Assembly (NCBI RefSeq): GCF_033958435.1
Contig: NC_134137.1
Span: 250,650,501-250,714,500 of the forward strand
DNA length: 64,000 nucleotides
Source: Carettochelys insculpta
Taxonomy: Eukaryota > Chordata > Testudines > Carettochelyidae
Direction of reading: 5' to 3'
The notes under the pieces are model-generated. The model had not been told where the DNA came from and did no database searches. It worked only from the letters and a program-made list of their open reading frames with translations. Below, in pieces: positions 9,858-21,170 of the stretch; positions within the stretch are counted from its first letter, which is position 1; the number at the start of each line of letters is the position of its first letter. Made by a program: the position numbers and the translations under genes.

Positions 9858-12734
9858 ACAGGCACCTCCCACTAAGGTCTTTGTGACCTGCTAGATACTC
9901 AGCACTTTTGAAGACCAGTTTACTTATTTAGGTGCCTATAGTATCCCACTGGAGCCTTGGCAGACTATGTCTACACTGCTGTCTTGGGGTGGCCTTACCA
10001 GAGGGCCTCGTGAGTTATTGAATGTCATCCACCAACCTTGCTATGTTCTCTATTGGATGGTGGGTAGACAGGTACATAAAAACAAGCCCTCCCTCTCTAA
10101 CAGGTGAAAGCCCAGGTGCCCAAGGGAGAAAAGAGATGGGGAAAGCCTCAAACCCTGCTTACCTGGTATAATGGCCTGATTTCCCCAGTCTACTCCTTAC
10201 TCCTCCTGTTCTCTCATTGTTTTGGAGCTTCCCTCTCAGCAGAAGGTTGCTCACAATGTCTCAGTAGTTCAGATAGTCAGCTGGGACTTCCCAGCTCACT
10301 TTCACTATCCACTTGTTCCCCTTTGTCAGAGAGAACTGGGTAGGGAACAGGGGCCAAATCCTGGCCACCTGGTCAGACCTTGTCTACAACCCAGACACCT
10401 CTCCTATGGATCTCTCTGTCCCAGAAATAGCAGCCTGATTGCCCTCCTGCAGTTTCTCCCCTTCGCTCCCACTTGACTGTCAGAGTTCCCTTTATAGCAT
10501 CAGGTCCTCCACATGAAGAATGCTCTGCAGCTGCTAGGGGGCAGGGCTTTCTTGGTCCAAATACTGCTCACACACCCTATGCTACAGCTAAAGGAGTGGT
10601 AAAGCCCCCACCACAGTGGCTAACTACAGCTGAGGAACTTAACCTGGACCAGGATCTTTAAAAGTAGGAACACCAAGCTTTTATTCCACACTCCCATAAT
10701 TTTCTTATACCTTACATTTCCTCAAGATGGGGAGAGGATGCAAAATGAAGTTCTTTTGGTTTGATTTGCTTACTCTAGTGTCACTTTCCTCTAGCATAAT
10801 TCTCAAATCACTCCAAGTGTGGATATGTAAAGAGAATGAAAAGAATGAATTTCCACATGACAGATTCACCAATCCACAAAGGTCACATCAAAATTAGTCA
10901 GTTATGTGCCATTATTTTTACCAACAAGTTCTATCCCAGCACGGTTGCATTAGAAAATTAATTTTGTAACTGAGTTCTAGTAATAGAGAGTCCCATTATT
11001 GTCTTTAAAATATCTGTTCAACTACTACTCTGTAGTCAGTGGCTGTAAAAGGCAAATATTTGTTGGCTAAGGAGTGGTCCATAACTGCAAAAGATACCCC
11101 AGGTGAAAGAGAGCTTTGGCTGTCATACAAGATTGTGAAACAGTCTGTAACCTGCACAATGAATAATAGAGTGGGTGTTGCTTTTTACAAAGGAACTAGC
11201 ATCTGAATGAGCAGACCTGATATTCTGGATCCTTTGTTAGCAACTGGAATCTCATCTGCAGTCTAGGTCAAGCATACAGCACACCTGCTTATGAGACTGG
11301 TCTCATAGCTTCTGCTCTATAGACGTGTCCATAGTTTCGGTTTCTTATTATGGCATTAATTAGATGCCTTCGTGCATGAAGTACTGGGGCTTAAAGTGCA
11401 TCTCTTTATCAAAATATAAAATGCCAATACACAAAAGCCAATATTAGATACAGTGTAATATATACATGTATTAAGTCATGAAAGCAGAAGCAGGAAAAGA
11501 GCTCACCACACATCATTTATAGGAAATTTCAATACATGGTAATTTATAGCAAACTTTCCTAATTATGCAATCTCTGACTGGATGCTACATAGAAGTAAAG
11601 TGTCACCTCCATGAAGAATATTTGAGAATTACCTAAAAACCCTTGAAGTGGAGGCAGGGTTCCCCCTACTTGAAACTTTAGTAAATAAACATACTATGGT
11701 ACCCACAGAAGGGGCACAGATGAAAAATTTATCCAATTATCCACAAAGCAGGCACATCATATGTAATGGAAGAGTTGATTGTATATTGTGGGGAAGCCTT
11801 AACTTGGCAAGACCACTTATGAAAATGAATGTAATTCATCATACGTAACTTAAAATCATAGCCCTCTTTGTGAGGCTGCTAGTGGGGGGATCCAATTACA
11901 GTCAGTTGCAATTACAGCAGTTTTATGATGTGCATGCTTATCTTCTAGGAAACAGAGCTGAAACCATTAAGAGATTCAAAACATAGGATACCAAATTCAC
12001 ATTTCAGATATGAACTCAGGCCAGATCTGAGCCAGCAACCTAAAGATAAAACCTTACATAAAGTTCTACCACGGGGTTCCCATTATTTACTTTTGGGGGC
12101 ATGGAAGGGGGCAGTGTAGAATAAATAATTATTAACTAGTGGAGAGGAAAAATATAATACAATTCCCAATGTTTTGCTTTTTTTCCCCCAACATAGTCTA
12201 AAGTGTCAACACAATAAACCAGGCATCAATGCATTTTAAGATTTGCATTGCATATTCTTCATTAATGAAAATGCACTTACTGTATTTACTAAGTAGAAGC
12301 AAATGCCTAATCCTAAGTGAAAACACCTCTGCATATATACCGTAGCAAGGGGTCAATGACAGGTCGATCAGAACAAAGGCAGCAGAGCACAATTCCGGAC
12401 TGAAAGGAAAGCATCAGCTGACCTGTTGCAAATGATAAGCCAAACATCAGTGCTTTCCCTTCAAGAAGAGGGAAAAAAAAGTTAACCAAACACAGATTTC
12501 ATTCCATACAAATCACGTGGGTGCCAAAAATCTATATTACGATGAGTTATCAGCCTGTGTAGGAACTGCGTCCACTTTCAGTAGTTTGCAGCAGAGTCCA
12601 GCTATCGGATACGAGCAGCATAAACAAAATAAGCATGTGTCAGAAAACAAAAGCATGGAGCACCCAATATAACAGAAAGGATTAGCTTCCTCAGTTTGCA
12701 CCACTCACTACATTACAGAAGCTATCATATAGAC
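9858..12734. other. unassigned unique DNA
   Basis: A long stretch without an identifiable gene. At 10.1-10.65 kb there is a less AT-rich block with CT-rich sequence that could be a decayed LTR or another old element, but I cannot identify ends. A possible MITE terminus (CTATGTCTACACTGCTG) lies near 9966. Frames up to 84 codons lack domain features. Confidence 0.4.
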
Positions 12735-13607
12735 CAGGGGCTGGGGAACACCAGGGACCATGGCCCAAATCTGGACCCAGTCCATAAGACTTGGCGCTCC
12801 CCTCACCAGCATCCAGCCTGTGGCAGGGCACAGAGTGGGGAAAACCCCATGCCTCACTGGGTGGATCAGACAAGCTGGAGATGGATCTAGCTCACAGCCT
12901 CTGCCTGTTAGATGCAGGAAGCAGTGGCACCACCACCACGGCCTGTGCTACTGCCAATCCTGCTCCCCTAGCCCCACCTGGGGGAAATGGCTCCTCACAG
13001 ACACCTGGGGGAGCTTTTCTCCCTGGCACTCCCCTCCCCCACCACTGTTCTGATTGGTCAGGCAGGCAGTGCCTGGGAGAGGCAGACAGAAAAACCTCTC
13101 CAGGGAGCATTTCTCCAGCTGCTGCACCCCCAGCCAGGAGAGGTGTCTCTCACTTCCAGGACCTCCCCCCCCAATGAACACTCTACTCACTCCCGTACCC
13201 TCCCTACCACACAAATCCACCACCTCCAGCCAGCTCCTGACCCTCACTCCACTGCCCCCAGCCCACTTACTTACCTAATCTCCCACCCAGATACCCCAAA
13301 CCCAGACCACTCCTGTACCTTCCCTCCCACCCAGAGCCCAGACGTGCTCCTTGACAGCCTCCTCTCACACACTGAATCCCAAACCCCCATTTTGGTCCCA
13401 CCCTAGCTCCCAAAACCTTTAATCTGGCCCCACTGCTGCACCCTCCTGGAGTGTAAGGGCAGTGAGGTATCTCAGTCAGGGGACACACCAGCGATTTTTC
13501 TTTTATTTTTTTATTTGGCACAATTCTCACTTTTGTGTGGCCTCTGGCTGATTGTTCTCTGCTTCAGCGCCCCACCCCCTGACCCAAAAAAGGTTCCCCC
13601 ACACTTG
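12735..13607. mobile_element. hAT-like non-autonomous element (873 bp)
   Basis: Bounded by CAGGGGCTGGGGAACA and, on the complement of the right end, CAAGTGTGGGGGAACC. The flanks carry a perfect 8-bp duplication, ATATAGAC (12727-12734 and 13608-13615), the diagnostic length for hAT insertions. The interior is GC-rich and C-rich like the copy at 4.7-5.5 kb. No transposase is encoded; the 128-139 codon frames inside are proline/serine-rich composition effects. Confidence 0.88.
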
Positions 13608-13615
13608 ATATAGAC

Positions 13616-13919
13616 AGATATTTGAAAGGGGGAGTAAACAGCTGTTCAGTTACATGGATGTATACAGATACTTCAGTACAGTAATTTAAACCTCTATCTT
13701 TATTTGTTATCTTATGGAAAGTGTATATTTCTTCATTAACTATAGGACAATAACACACTGCAAAGTTCTGAAGTCATATAAGTCATCACTTAAGGAAACT
13801 AAATTCATTATATATTCCACAGATCCACACTTATGTCATTTTTCAAGAGATCACAATCTTTCAAAACTTACAGACAGTAAGGAGGACAACATGAAGTAAA
13901 TGCATTGCTGGTGCAAAGT
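13616..13919. other. unassigned unique DNA
   Basis: AT-rich spacer between the hAT-like element and the Tigger relic; nothing recognised. Confidence 0.4.
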
Positions 13920-13955
13920 TAAGTGCTATTTGTAAGAGGCAACATCTTAGCCTGA

Positions 13956-15701
13956 GTCTAACTGTGAAAAATAGAGGTGATAAATGCATTAGAAATGGTG
14001 AACGGGATGCCGACATTGCTCACCTTCTTGGCCTGCCTCTGACAATGGTTCATACTGTTGCCAAGAATGCTGATGATATAATGGAAAAGGCTAAGCATAT
14101 GATGCAGTCTTCTTCTGTAAAGATCACTCAGCAAAGAAGCAAGGCGATGGAAATGATGGAGACAATGTTGGCTACGTGGTTGTACTACTTGCATCTACGG
14201 AATACACCAATAAGTCTCTGCAATTCAGGAGAAGGCAGTGAGGTTATTCAAATTCCTGAAGGATAAAGAGAAGTACATGACAGGTTATGTAGACAGAAGA
14301 AACATTTAATGCTAGCCGTGGTTGGTTTCATAGCTTCCAGTCACACCAGGCGCTCTTGAATGTTAGACTGGAAGGTGAAGCAGTAAGTGCAGACAGAGCC
14401 AGAGGAAGCATGCAAGGCAAAGTTGTGAGAGATCATTCAGGGAGGAGGCTATGATCCACAACAAGTCTTTAACATGGAGGAGAAGGGACTTTATTGGAAA
14501 CAAATGCTGAAATGAGCCTACATTTTTGTTAATGAAAAAAGTGGGCCAGGCTTCAAAAGTCCTCCTGACACTTGCTCAGTGGCAATGTCAAGGGAGACAA
14601 GAAAATTAAAACCACTGTTTATCATAGTAAGAACACTTGTGCCATGAAAAATTATGTGAAGTCTCATCTCCCCATCATATGGAGGTCTCAGAAAAAGGCT
14701 TGGATAAAAAGCAGATATTCTGTGACTGGTTCATGGATTATTTTGTTTTGGAAATAAAAAAAAAAAAAATATTGTGAAGAGCAAAATCTAACGTTTAAAA
14801 AAATTCTTCTTCTTATAGACAATGCTGAAGCTGCTGCACATGACAGATTATGAATCATTATATCCCAACATTAAAATTGAGTTTTTACCACCATCCACAA
14901 TGGCACTAATGGATCAAGGTGTGGTAAGTAGCTTTAAAGCCTCTTATCTATAGTGGATATTCAGAAGACTCATTCAGGATACCGACGACAAAGGAAAACC
15001 AACCGTGCAGGAATTTTAGAAAACTGCTAACATAATGGATGCAGTGATGCACACTGGCGCGGCACGTGATGAAATAAGTGTTAATGTATGAACAGTGCAT
15101 GCATGTGTGTGTGTGGGGGAGGAAATCTGTCCTGAAGCAGTGAATGACCTTGTTGGTTTCAATGAGACCACACTTTGAAAGGAATTGGTGGTGCTAGCAA
15201 AGACGGTATTTGACAACATAGATAAAGAGGGTTTCACTCAATTGCTTGCTCTCATTCAGAGCCTGTAAGTAATGAAGACCTGGAGGAGCTAAATAAGCAA
15301 GCATTCAAAGGGGAAAGCTGGGACAAATATGGGGGAAAAATGAAGATGGAAGATAAAGGACTTACAGTGAAGTCTCTTCACCATATTTTTATCCCTGCTG
15401 ATGAAATCATTAACAAAAATCAAGACTTGTGATCATATGACTGATTGCTCTTCCGATTGATTGTTGTTCCAAGGTTGTAGATCTCCTGAATGACAGCTTG
15501 GCATGCTACAGGGAGATTTTTGGATGCAAAAAGTGTGGTGGCAAGCAAACAACACTAGAGTCCTTCTTTAGAAAAGCAAAGAAACCCAAACCAGTCATGG
15601 AAGAAGCTGGACCTTCAGGCCTTAAAGACACGGAAGAAGTGAGACCAACAGCTGTTGCACTGCCTTTAGGCATTGAGGAGGGTGAGAAATGTAAATCTTA
15701 G
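13956..15701 (+). pseudogene. Tigger-like (pogo superfamily) transposase relic
   Basis: Several frames together reproduce a Tigger/TIGD transposase in order. At 13964-14266 is the N-terminal helix-turn-helix (ERDADIAHLLGLP... then VAKNADDIMEKA). At about 14310-14400 is the CENP-B-type second DNA-binding domain (ASRGWFHSFQ... then LEGEAVSADRA). At about 14450-14760 is the start of the DDE domain (YDPQQVFNMEEKGLYWK; the later KNYVKSHLPIIWRSQKKAWI). At 14815-14935 are blocks equivalent to the LLLDNA and MDQGV motifs. At 15498-15701 is the C-terminal tail (CYREIFGCKK, TTLESFFRKAKKPK). Frameshifts and stops throughout make it non-functional. It is about as long as full Tigger1 transposases, so decay is by point mutation and small indels rather than truncation. 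Confidence 0.85.
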
Positions 15702-15782
15702 ATGAAGGAAATAGTGGTGGATGACTCCCCTGTCCCATCTCCCTTTTCCTCCATCTAACTCTCACTAAGCAGGAGGTACTGT

Positions 15783-16845
15783 TTCATAGAATCATAGAAT
15801 ACTAGGACTGGAAGGGACCTCGAGAGGCCATTGAGTCCAGCCCCCTGCCCCAATGGCAGGACCAAGTACTGTCTAAAACATCCCTGAGAGACATCTATCT
15901 AACCTCTTCTTAAATATCTCCAGTGATGGAGATTTCACAACCTCCCTTGGCAATTTGTTCCACTGTTTGGCCACCCTGACAGTTAGGGACTTTTTCCCCC
16001 CCAATATCCAACCTAAACATCCCTTGCTGCAGTTTAAGTCCATTGCCTCTTGTTCTATCCTCAGAGGCCAAAAACAACAAGTTTTCTCCCGCCTCCTTCT
16101 GACACCCTTGTAGCTACCTGAAAACTGCTATCATGTCTCCCCTCAATCTTCTCTTTTCCAAACTGAACAAGCCCAATTCTTTCAGCCTTTCTTCATAGGT
16201 CACATTCTCTAGACCTTTCATCATTCTTCTTGCTCTTTTCTGGACCCTCTCTAATTTCTCCACATCTTTCTTGAACTGTGGTGCCCAGAACTGGACACAA
16301 TACTCCAGCTGAGGCCTAACCAGCGCAGAGTAGAGCAGAAGAATGACCTATGTCTTGTTCACAACACACCTGTTAATGCATCCCAGAATCATGTTTGGTT
16401 TTTTTTGCAACAGCATTACACTGTTGACTCATATTCAGCTTGTGGTCCACTATAACCCGTAGATCCCTTTCTGCTGTAGTCATTCCTAGATAGTCTCTCC
16501 CCGTTCTGTACGTGTGAAACTGATTGTTCTTTCCCAAGTGGAGCACTTTGCATTTGTCCTTATTAAACTTCATCCTGTTTACCTCAGACCATTTCTCCAA
16601 TTTATCTGGATCGTTTTGAATTATGACCCTATCCTCCAAAGCAGTTGCAGCCCCTCCCAGCTTGGTATCATCTGCAAACTTAATAAGTGTACTTTCTACG
16701 CCAATATCTAAATTGTTGATGAAGATATTGAACAGAACCAGTCCTAACAGAGACCCCTGCGGAACCCCACTTGATATACTTTTCCAGCAGGATTGAGAAC
16801 CATTAAGAACTACTCTCTTATCTCTCTCATTATGCCTACTTCCAC
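15783..16845 (-). mobile_element. CR1 LINE, 5'-truncated
   Basis: The plus strand begins with the complement of a CR1 3' end (TCATAGAATCATAGAATACT, then CTGGAAGGGACCTC). On the complement, reverse-transcriptase motifs can be read: SGVPQGSLLGLV, FADDTKLGGAA, then the downstream segment EDRVIIQNDPDKLEKWSEVNRMKFNKDKCKVLHLGKN (16373-16639), of which only parts are quoted here as landmarks. The 5' limit near 16845 follows the RVVLNGSQS block. Endonuclease and ORF1 are missing. It inserted into the Tigger relic. Confidence 0.9.
16373..16639 (-). pseudogene. CR1 ORF2 fragment (post-RT region)
   Basis: An 88-codon frame, the longest intact part of the CR1 reading frame here. It covers the region just downstream of the FADD catalytic box, with the LEKWSEVNRMKFNKDKC signature seen in CR1 ORF2. 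It is interrupted by stops on both sides. The same region is better preserved in the CR1 copy at 56.4-56.9 kb. Confidence 0.85.
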
Positions 16846-17194
16846 ATTAAGCACATCAAATCCATTTACAAGATAAGAATAACAGTTGTCTTATCTATTT
16901 CTATTTATTGTTTTTTATGGATTATGGGTACATTATATGCATATACATGTATGTGAACTGAATGTGTTGGGAATATATCGCAAGCTATTTAATTACATTA
17001 TTCCTTATGGGTATCAATTCCCCTTTATAGGTTGTTTCATTATAAGCTGCATTATTTAAGAATGTAACCTGGACTTAACAGGGACATCCTGCACTACGTT
17101 AAATTCCCTTGAAATCAATCCATGTGCCACAAACTGCTAAAAACCACGAACCATGAAATTCAACATCTAGTAAGGGTCAGACAGATGGAGTCAT

Positions 17195-17990
17195 AATCTA
17201 AGCAGCAGAAATGTAGCACTTTAAAAGACTAACCAAATGATTTATTTGGTGATGAGCTTTTGTGGGACAGACCCTCTTCATCAGATTCATTTCCAATACA
17301 GACTGACATTTAAGTACAGAGGACCAAAAAAAAAAAAAAAATACTGCAGTAAAAACTGACAAATCAAATAGAATAGAAGGAAGAGGGTGAGAGGTGGGTG
17401 GGGATGTTAATTGTCATGTCTGAGATAATTACTCTAACTCACAAATTTCTCACTCTAATCTGTTGTTAAATTCTTTGTGTTCCAGGACACAAATTCTCGG
17501 GTCTTTAACAGAATGGCCTGCGCCACTGAAGTGTTCAGTGTCTGGCTTATGTGTATTGAGTTTCTTGATGTCTGCTGTGTCTCCATTTATTCTTTGGCAA
17601 AGGTTTTGCCCAGTCTGTCCAATGTACATAGTGTCAGGGCCTTGTTGGCACATAATAGCATATATAATGTTGCTGGAAGTGCACAAGAATGTGCCTTTGA
17701 TCTTGTAATTAACAGTTAGGTCCAGTGGTGGTATCCCCAGCATAAATATGTGGGCAAAGTTGGCAGCGGGGTTTGTTGCAAGGAAAAGTTTCAGGATTAG
17801 TACTACTATGATGCAATGCATCGTTAAAAATCTACAGCCTATTCTGGATCAGGATGCTACACTCCAGAAGGCTCTAGGTGACAGACTTGTCCTTTCCTAT
17901 AGGCAGCCTCCTAACCTGAGAAAGAGCCTCACCAGCAATCACAGACTACACCACAGTAATACTAATCCTTTCATGGGTAAAAGCTCGCTT
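17195..17990 (-). mobile_element. Penelope-like element, 5'-truncated, with GIY-YIG gene end
   Basis: On the minus strand this holds a cysteine motif segment, a GIY-YIG endonuclease frame, and then a 3' non-coding end (about 17430 down to 17205). That end has CTGATGAAGAGGGTCTGTCC and GTTAGTCTTTTAAAGTGCTA. The reverse transcriptase expected upstream in a full PLE is absent, so the element is 5' truncated near 17.99 kb. The 3' end ties the orphan fragments at 1.3, 8.4, 33.2 and 62.5 kb to this family. Confidence 0.85.
17450..17821 (-). pseudogene. GIY-YIG endonuclease domain of a Penelope-like element
   Basis: PLE proteins carry a reverse transcriptase followed by a GIY-YIG nuclease used in retrotransposition. 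The C-terminal part of this 123-codon frame matches that nuclease: NIIYAIMCQ, then MYIGQTGQNLCQRING, then a TEHFSGAGHSVKD block and CVLEHKEFNNRLE. The Y..YIGQT and R of the catalytic region are present. A cysteine normally in the C..C pair after IYAI is replaced by glycine. The N-terminal cysteine segment (PCNKPRCQLCP) lies in another frame upstream, at about 17730-17800, so there is a frameshift. No RT motifs are visible. It is a dead fragment, but its family assignment is firm. Confidence 0.85.
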
Positions 17991-18164
17991 AAATGATTAG
18001 GGCAGAAGTCTAACAGTTAACCAAAAGTCAAACCAATAAATGTATATACATAAACCTGTGGCTCAATGGTTAAATACCACAATGATGAACACTAAAAGAA
18101 AACACGAAGAGAAATGAAAGGAGGCAGCAGTTACTCTGCAAATAATTCTAGTTGTTTAAACTTA
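17991..18164. other. unassigned unique DNA
   Basis: AT-rich spacer, nothing recognised. Confidence 0.35.
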
Positions 18165-18459
18165 GGGTACTTCTTCACTATGGGGAAGATTCATGCTACA
18201 CCAGTTATCTTCTAGAGTTCAATTCAGTGCCTCTGGTAGGGAGGTGCTAAATCAAACTCACATCGCACCCCCGTCAGCTCCAGTACTCTTGCTCCTCATG
18301 AGCAGTTAGGGAAGTCAACAGGCGAATTTGCTCCTGTTGTACCTTAAATTCAAACTTCCGTGCCATCACTATTGCAGGAGGACATTGACTCCAGCTATGA
18401 ATTAATGTAGCTGCAGTTACTTAATTCATTCAACTTTCTCCTTTAGTGTAGACCTGGCC
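18165..18459. mobile_element. putative MITE (295 bp)
   Basis: Left end GGGTACTTCTTCACTATGGG; right end CTTTAGTGTAGACCTGGCC. Flanks are TTA (left) and TAA (right), a near match. Non-coding. The ends belong to the same broad terminal theme as the Harbinger-like MITEs, but the left end is divergent. Confidence 0.6.
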
Positions 18460-19754
18460 TAACAAATGTTATAACCTTAACTTCCTGATTATTTACAGTC
18501 TGTGAAAAGTAGCCCAAATTTGGGGTTTGGTAGAGCAGCAAGACTTAAATTTGGCAGTTATCTTACACCACTAAGATTAGGCCAGGACCCTACTGTACAG
18601 ACAGTATCAAATGACTGTCCGTATCTCATAGTTTAAACATTAGATATTTGCATCTTCTAAAACTTAGCACACAACAATAGACAGCAAAAAGCATTTCAAT
18701 CTAGTGTCGGTAAACACTAGATCAACTGTACACTTTACACTAGAAGATGAGGAAAGAAAAAAAAAGGCTTTGCAGTTAAGCCATTGCACTAGGTAGGACT
18801 TGAGAGATGAGGCTTCAGAACCAAATTCTGTTACACATGCTTAATGTAGTCTTCACACATGCATGGGACTACATTGCAAAGAGAGACCAACAAAAGTGAG
18901 TCTCAAATCTTGGGTCTTCTGCATCAGGTTTGCAGGGCTCACACAGTAGTCTATAAACAGAGTCGATATTTGGGCTTGATCCCTGAAACACAGCAAGATG
19001 GGTGATCTCAAAGTCCAGCCTACAGCTCAACCGTGAATGTTTACAATGCAAATTTTAGCCATGTATCCTGAGCTACATGCAGCATGTGGATTTATTTAAG
19101 AAATGGGATCCAAATTAAAGATAGGAAAAATGGGAGACAACCCAACAGCTGCCAACTTATGAAGTTATTATCCACCCACTTCGCCCTTGAGTAGCATCTT
19201 GATATAAAAGATGGGAATACAGTGCGGGGGAAGATATCCTGGCCACCATAGAATAAGCCTCCCTTCTTCTTCTTTTTCCGTTCTCATTTCAGATAAAGTG
19301 GGTTCTGCTACGTGGCCTCATGCAAACATGAGAAAGAAATATAGTTTCTGAAACACAGTACATAATTGTGTCCTATTTCACTCATACGGGTTATGCAGGC
19401 AAATAATGGGGAGGTGTATTTGAAACCATGTCACTCAAACCAAAATACAGGTTGTTCAAGGCATTCTGAAATATTTGCCCAGTCTCTCATATAATTACCG
19501 GTTAGAAGGTACTCTGTTCTCTAATGACATTACCTGTTGGAGATGTTCAGTGGTGAAAATCTAAAGAGCACATCAGAGCTGAAAAGCATTTCCTGTATGC
19601 ATATATTTAAATATTTATACCAACATCACAGACACACAAAATCTAGTCATCCACTTTTGCAACACACAAAAATAAATACTTAATGATCTTACAAGAGACT
19701 TGAGACAAGCAATTGGACTAGAGGAACGATTTTGACAAACAGGCTGAAAGTATG
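18460..19754. other. unassigned unique DNA
   Basis: AT-rich, no exon, no nameable repeat. Confidence 0.4.
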
Positions 19755-19970
19755 CCTTGTTGTTACAAACATATTGGTCCAAAGATATCAGAGACACAAG
19801 GTGGGTGAGGTAAAATTTTTTAATAAATCAACTTCTGTTGATAAGAGACAAACAACTGAGCTTCTAGGAGCTGAAGAAGAGCTCTGTGTAAGAACAAAAA
19901 CCTCTTTCACCAATACAAGTTGGCCCATTAAAAATACTGTCTTATCCACCTGTCTCTGAAGGGCAAAAGG
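19755..19970. mobile_element. inverted pair of Penelope-like ends (second family)
   Basis: The left arm (about 19755-19862) reads TTACAAACATATTGGTCC...AAGGTGGGTGAGGTAA...CAACTTCTGTTG. The right arm (about 19874-19970) reads CTGAAGAAGAGCTCTGTGTA...CTCTTTCACCAATACAAG...CCACCTGTCTCTGA, the complement of the same unit. The two units are therefore head to head. The same family occurs singly at 3.3 kb. The arrangement parallels the 203-bp inverted repeat of the other PLE family at 62.5 kb. Confidence 0.7.
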
Positions 19971-21170
19971 AGTAGCTCTCAAACAACCTGGAAACCATGA
20001 GGCTGAGACAGATGATCCTGCAAACACTTTCATGTGTGTTGAACTTTAAACCTGTGGTCTGTTTGATGACTTGGGGTAACTTTAATCAGTCATAAAACTT
20101 ACTCAGGTACAAAGTTTGTAATTCACTGACAAGGCAAAACTTTTCATTATTATGAAGATGTAGTAAAGACTTGTCTTTTTGATTCTACCTGAAAAGCATC
20201 AGTTGCTGTAAAAAGAGTAGTTAGTTTGTGTGGACAGATTCCATTGGTTTGCCTCAACCTCATACTCATGATTCTTGGAACAAAAGGTTTATCAAATAAA
20301 CATGAGTTAAAATTTTGTACCTACATCTTGAACCTAAATAATCTATCTCACCTTGAAGCAGACTGAGATACAAAAGCACTACGGGGTAGATACATCTGGG
20401 AGCAGGTACCTAGCACAGCAACATAGAGATTATTAAATTGAAGATATGTTACCTTTCCATAAATCAAGTTTGACACTCAATTTTTCAGCATGAATAAGAT
20501 CTATTCCATCTTCTGTGCCCCTTTCCAGAGATTACCAGTACAATTGTGGCAATGTTTGTAAACCCATAAACTTGAATGAGGACCAACTCTTTTGACACTA
20601 ATGGCATGACAGTGATCAAACCATAATATATTTTGGTCATTATATTGACCTAGTGAACTAGTGACCTAGAGGCGAACAGCTTGATAGCCTCTCCTATTCC
20701 CAGTCCTATGATCTATATAGTCTCATAAAGTCACTTTGGGGTATAATTAAGGTCCCTATTATTTTGAATTCAGGTATTCCCAATCACAGGGACTAAGAAG
20801 AACTGATTTATTTTTCCATTGCTCACAGCTGTAAATAAAACATACAGGAAAGAGACAGGATTATTTTCCAAGGGCAATACCTGAACTTTGTGTGTAAGAG
20901 CTGAGGTTCAGTAATTGGTATCAATATGTGGGAAGAATTCCTTAAATTCACCTTAAACCAAGGTGGATTTTTTTCCCATGGAGTAGTTCATATTTTATCT
21001 GGGGTGAAGGAGATGTCAGCATCTGAATTCTGATATCAGATTTTTTTTTTAAATACCTGGCACTTAGTGGTTCTTCCCCCATATTCCCTCTTATATCCAT
21101 GCAACAATTATTTTGATAGGAATAATCTGTCAATCTCTCCCCTCTTCCACCCCCCCACCCCCGACACCAT
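19971..21170. other. unassigned unique DNA
   Basis: AT-rich, non-coding; nothing recognised. Confidence 0.4.

Larger units (their letters stand above)
13920..17110 (+). mobile_element. Tigger/pogo DNA transposon relic, split by CR1
   Basis: The element runs from upstream of the transposase relic to a 3' segment at about 16850-17110. That segment carries blocks typical of Tigger1-type 3' ends (ATTATTCCTTATGGG followed by GTTGTTTCATTATAAG). A CR1 fragment occupies 15783-16845. Terminal inverted repeats are too decayed to place exactly, so both borders are approximate. Confidence 0.7.

Noticed and set aside
12791..13406. 128-139 codon frames as genes
   Set aside because: They lie wholly inside the hAT-like element defined by an 8-bp duplication and mirror its C-rich composition.
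15100..15120. CRISPR-like or other ordered short repeats anywhere in the window
   Set aside because: Only simple microsatellites and dispersed transposon ends are seen; there is no regular repeat-spacer array, as expected for a vertebrate genome.
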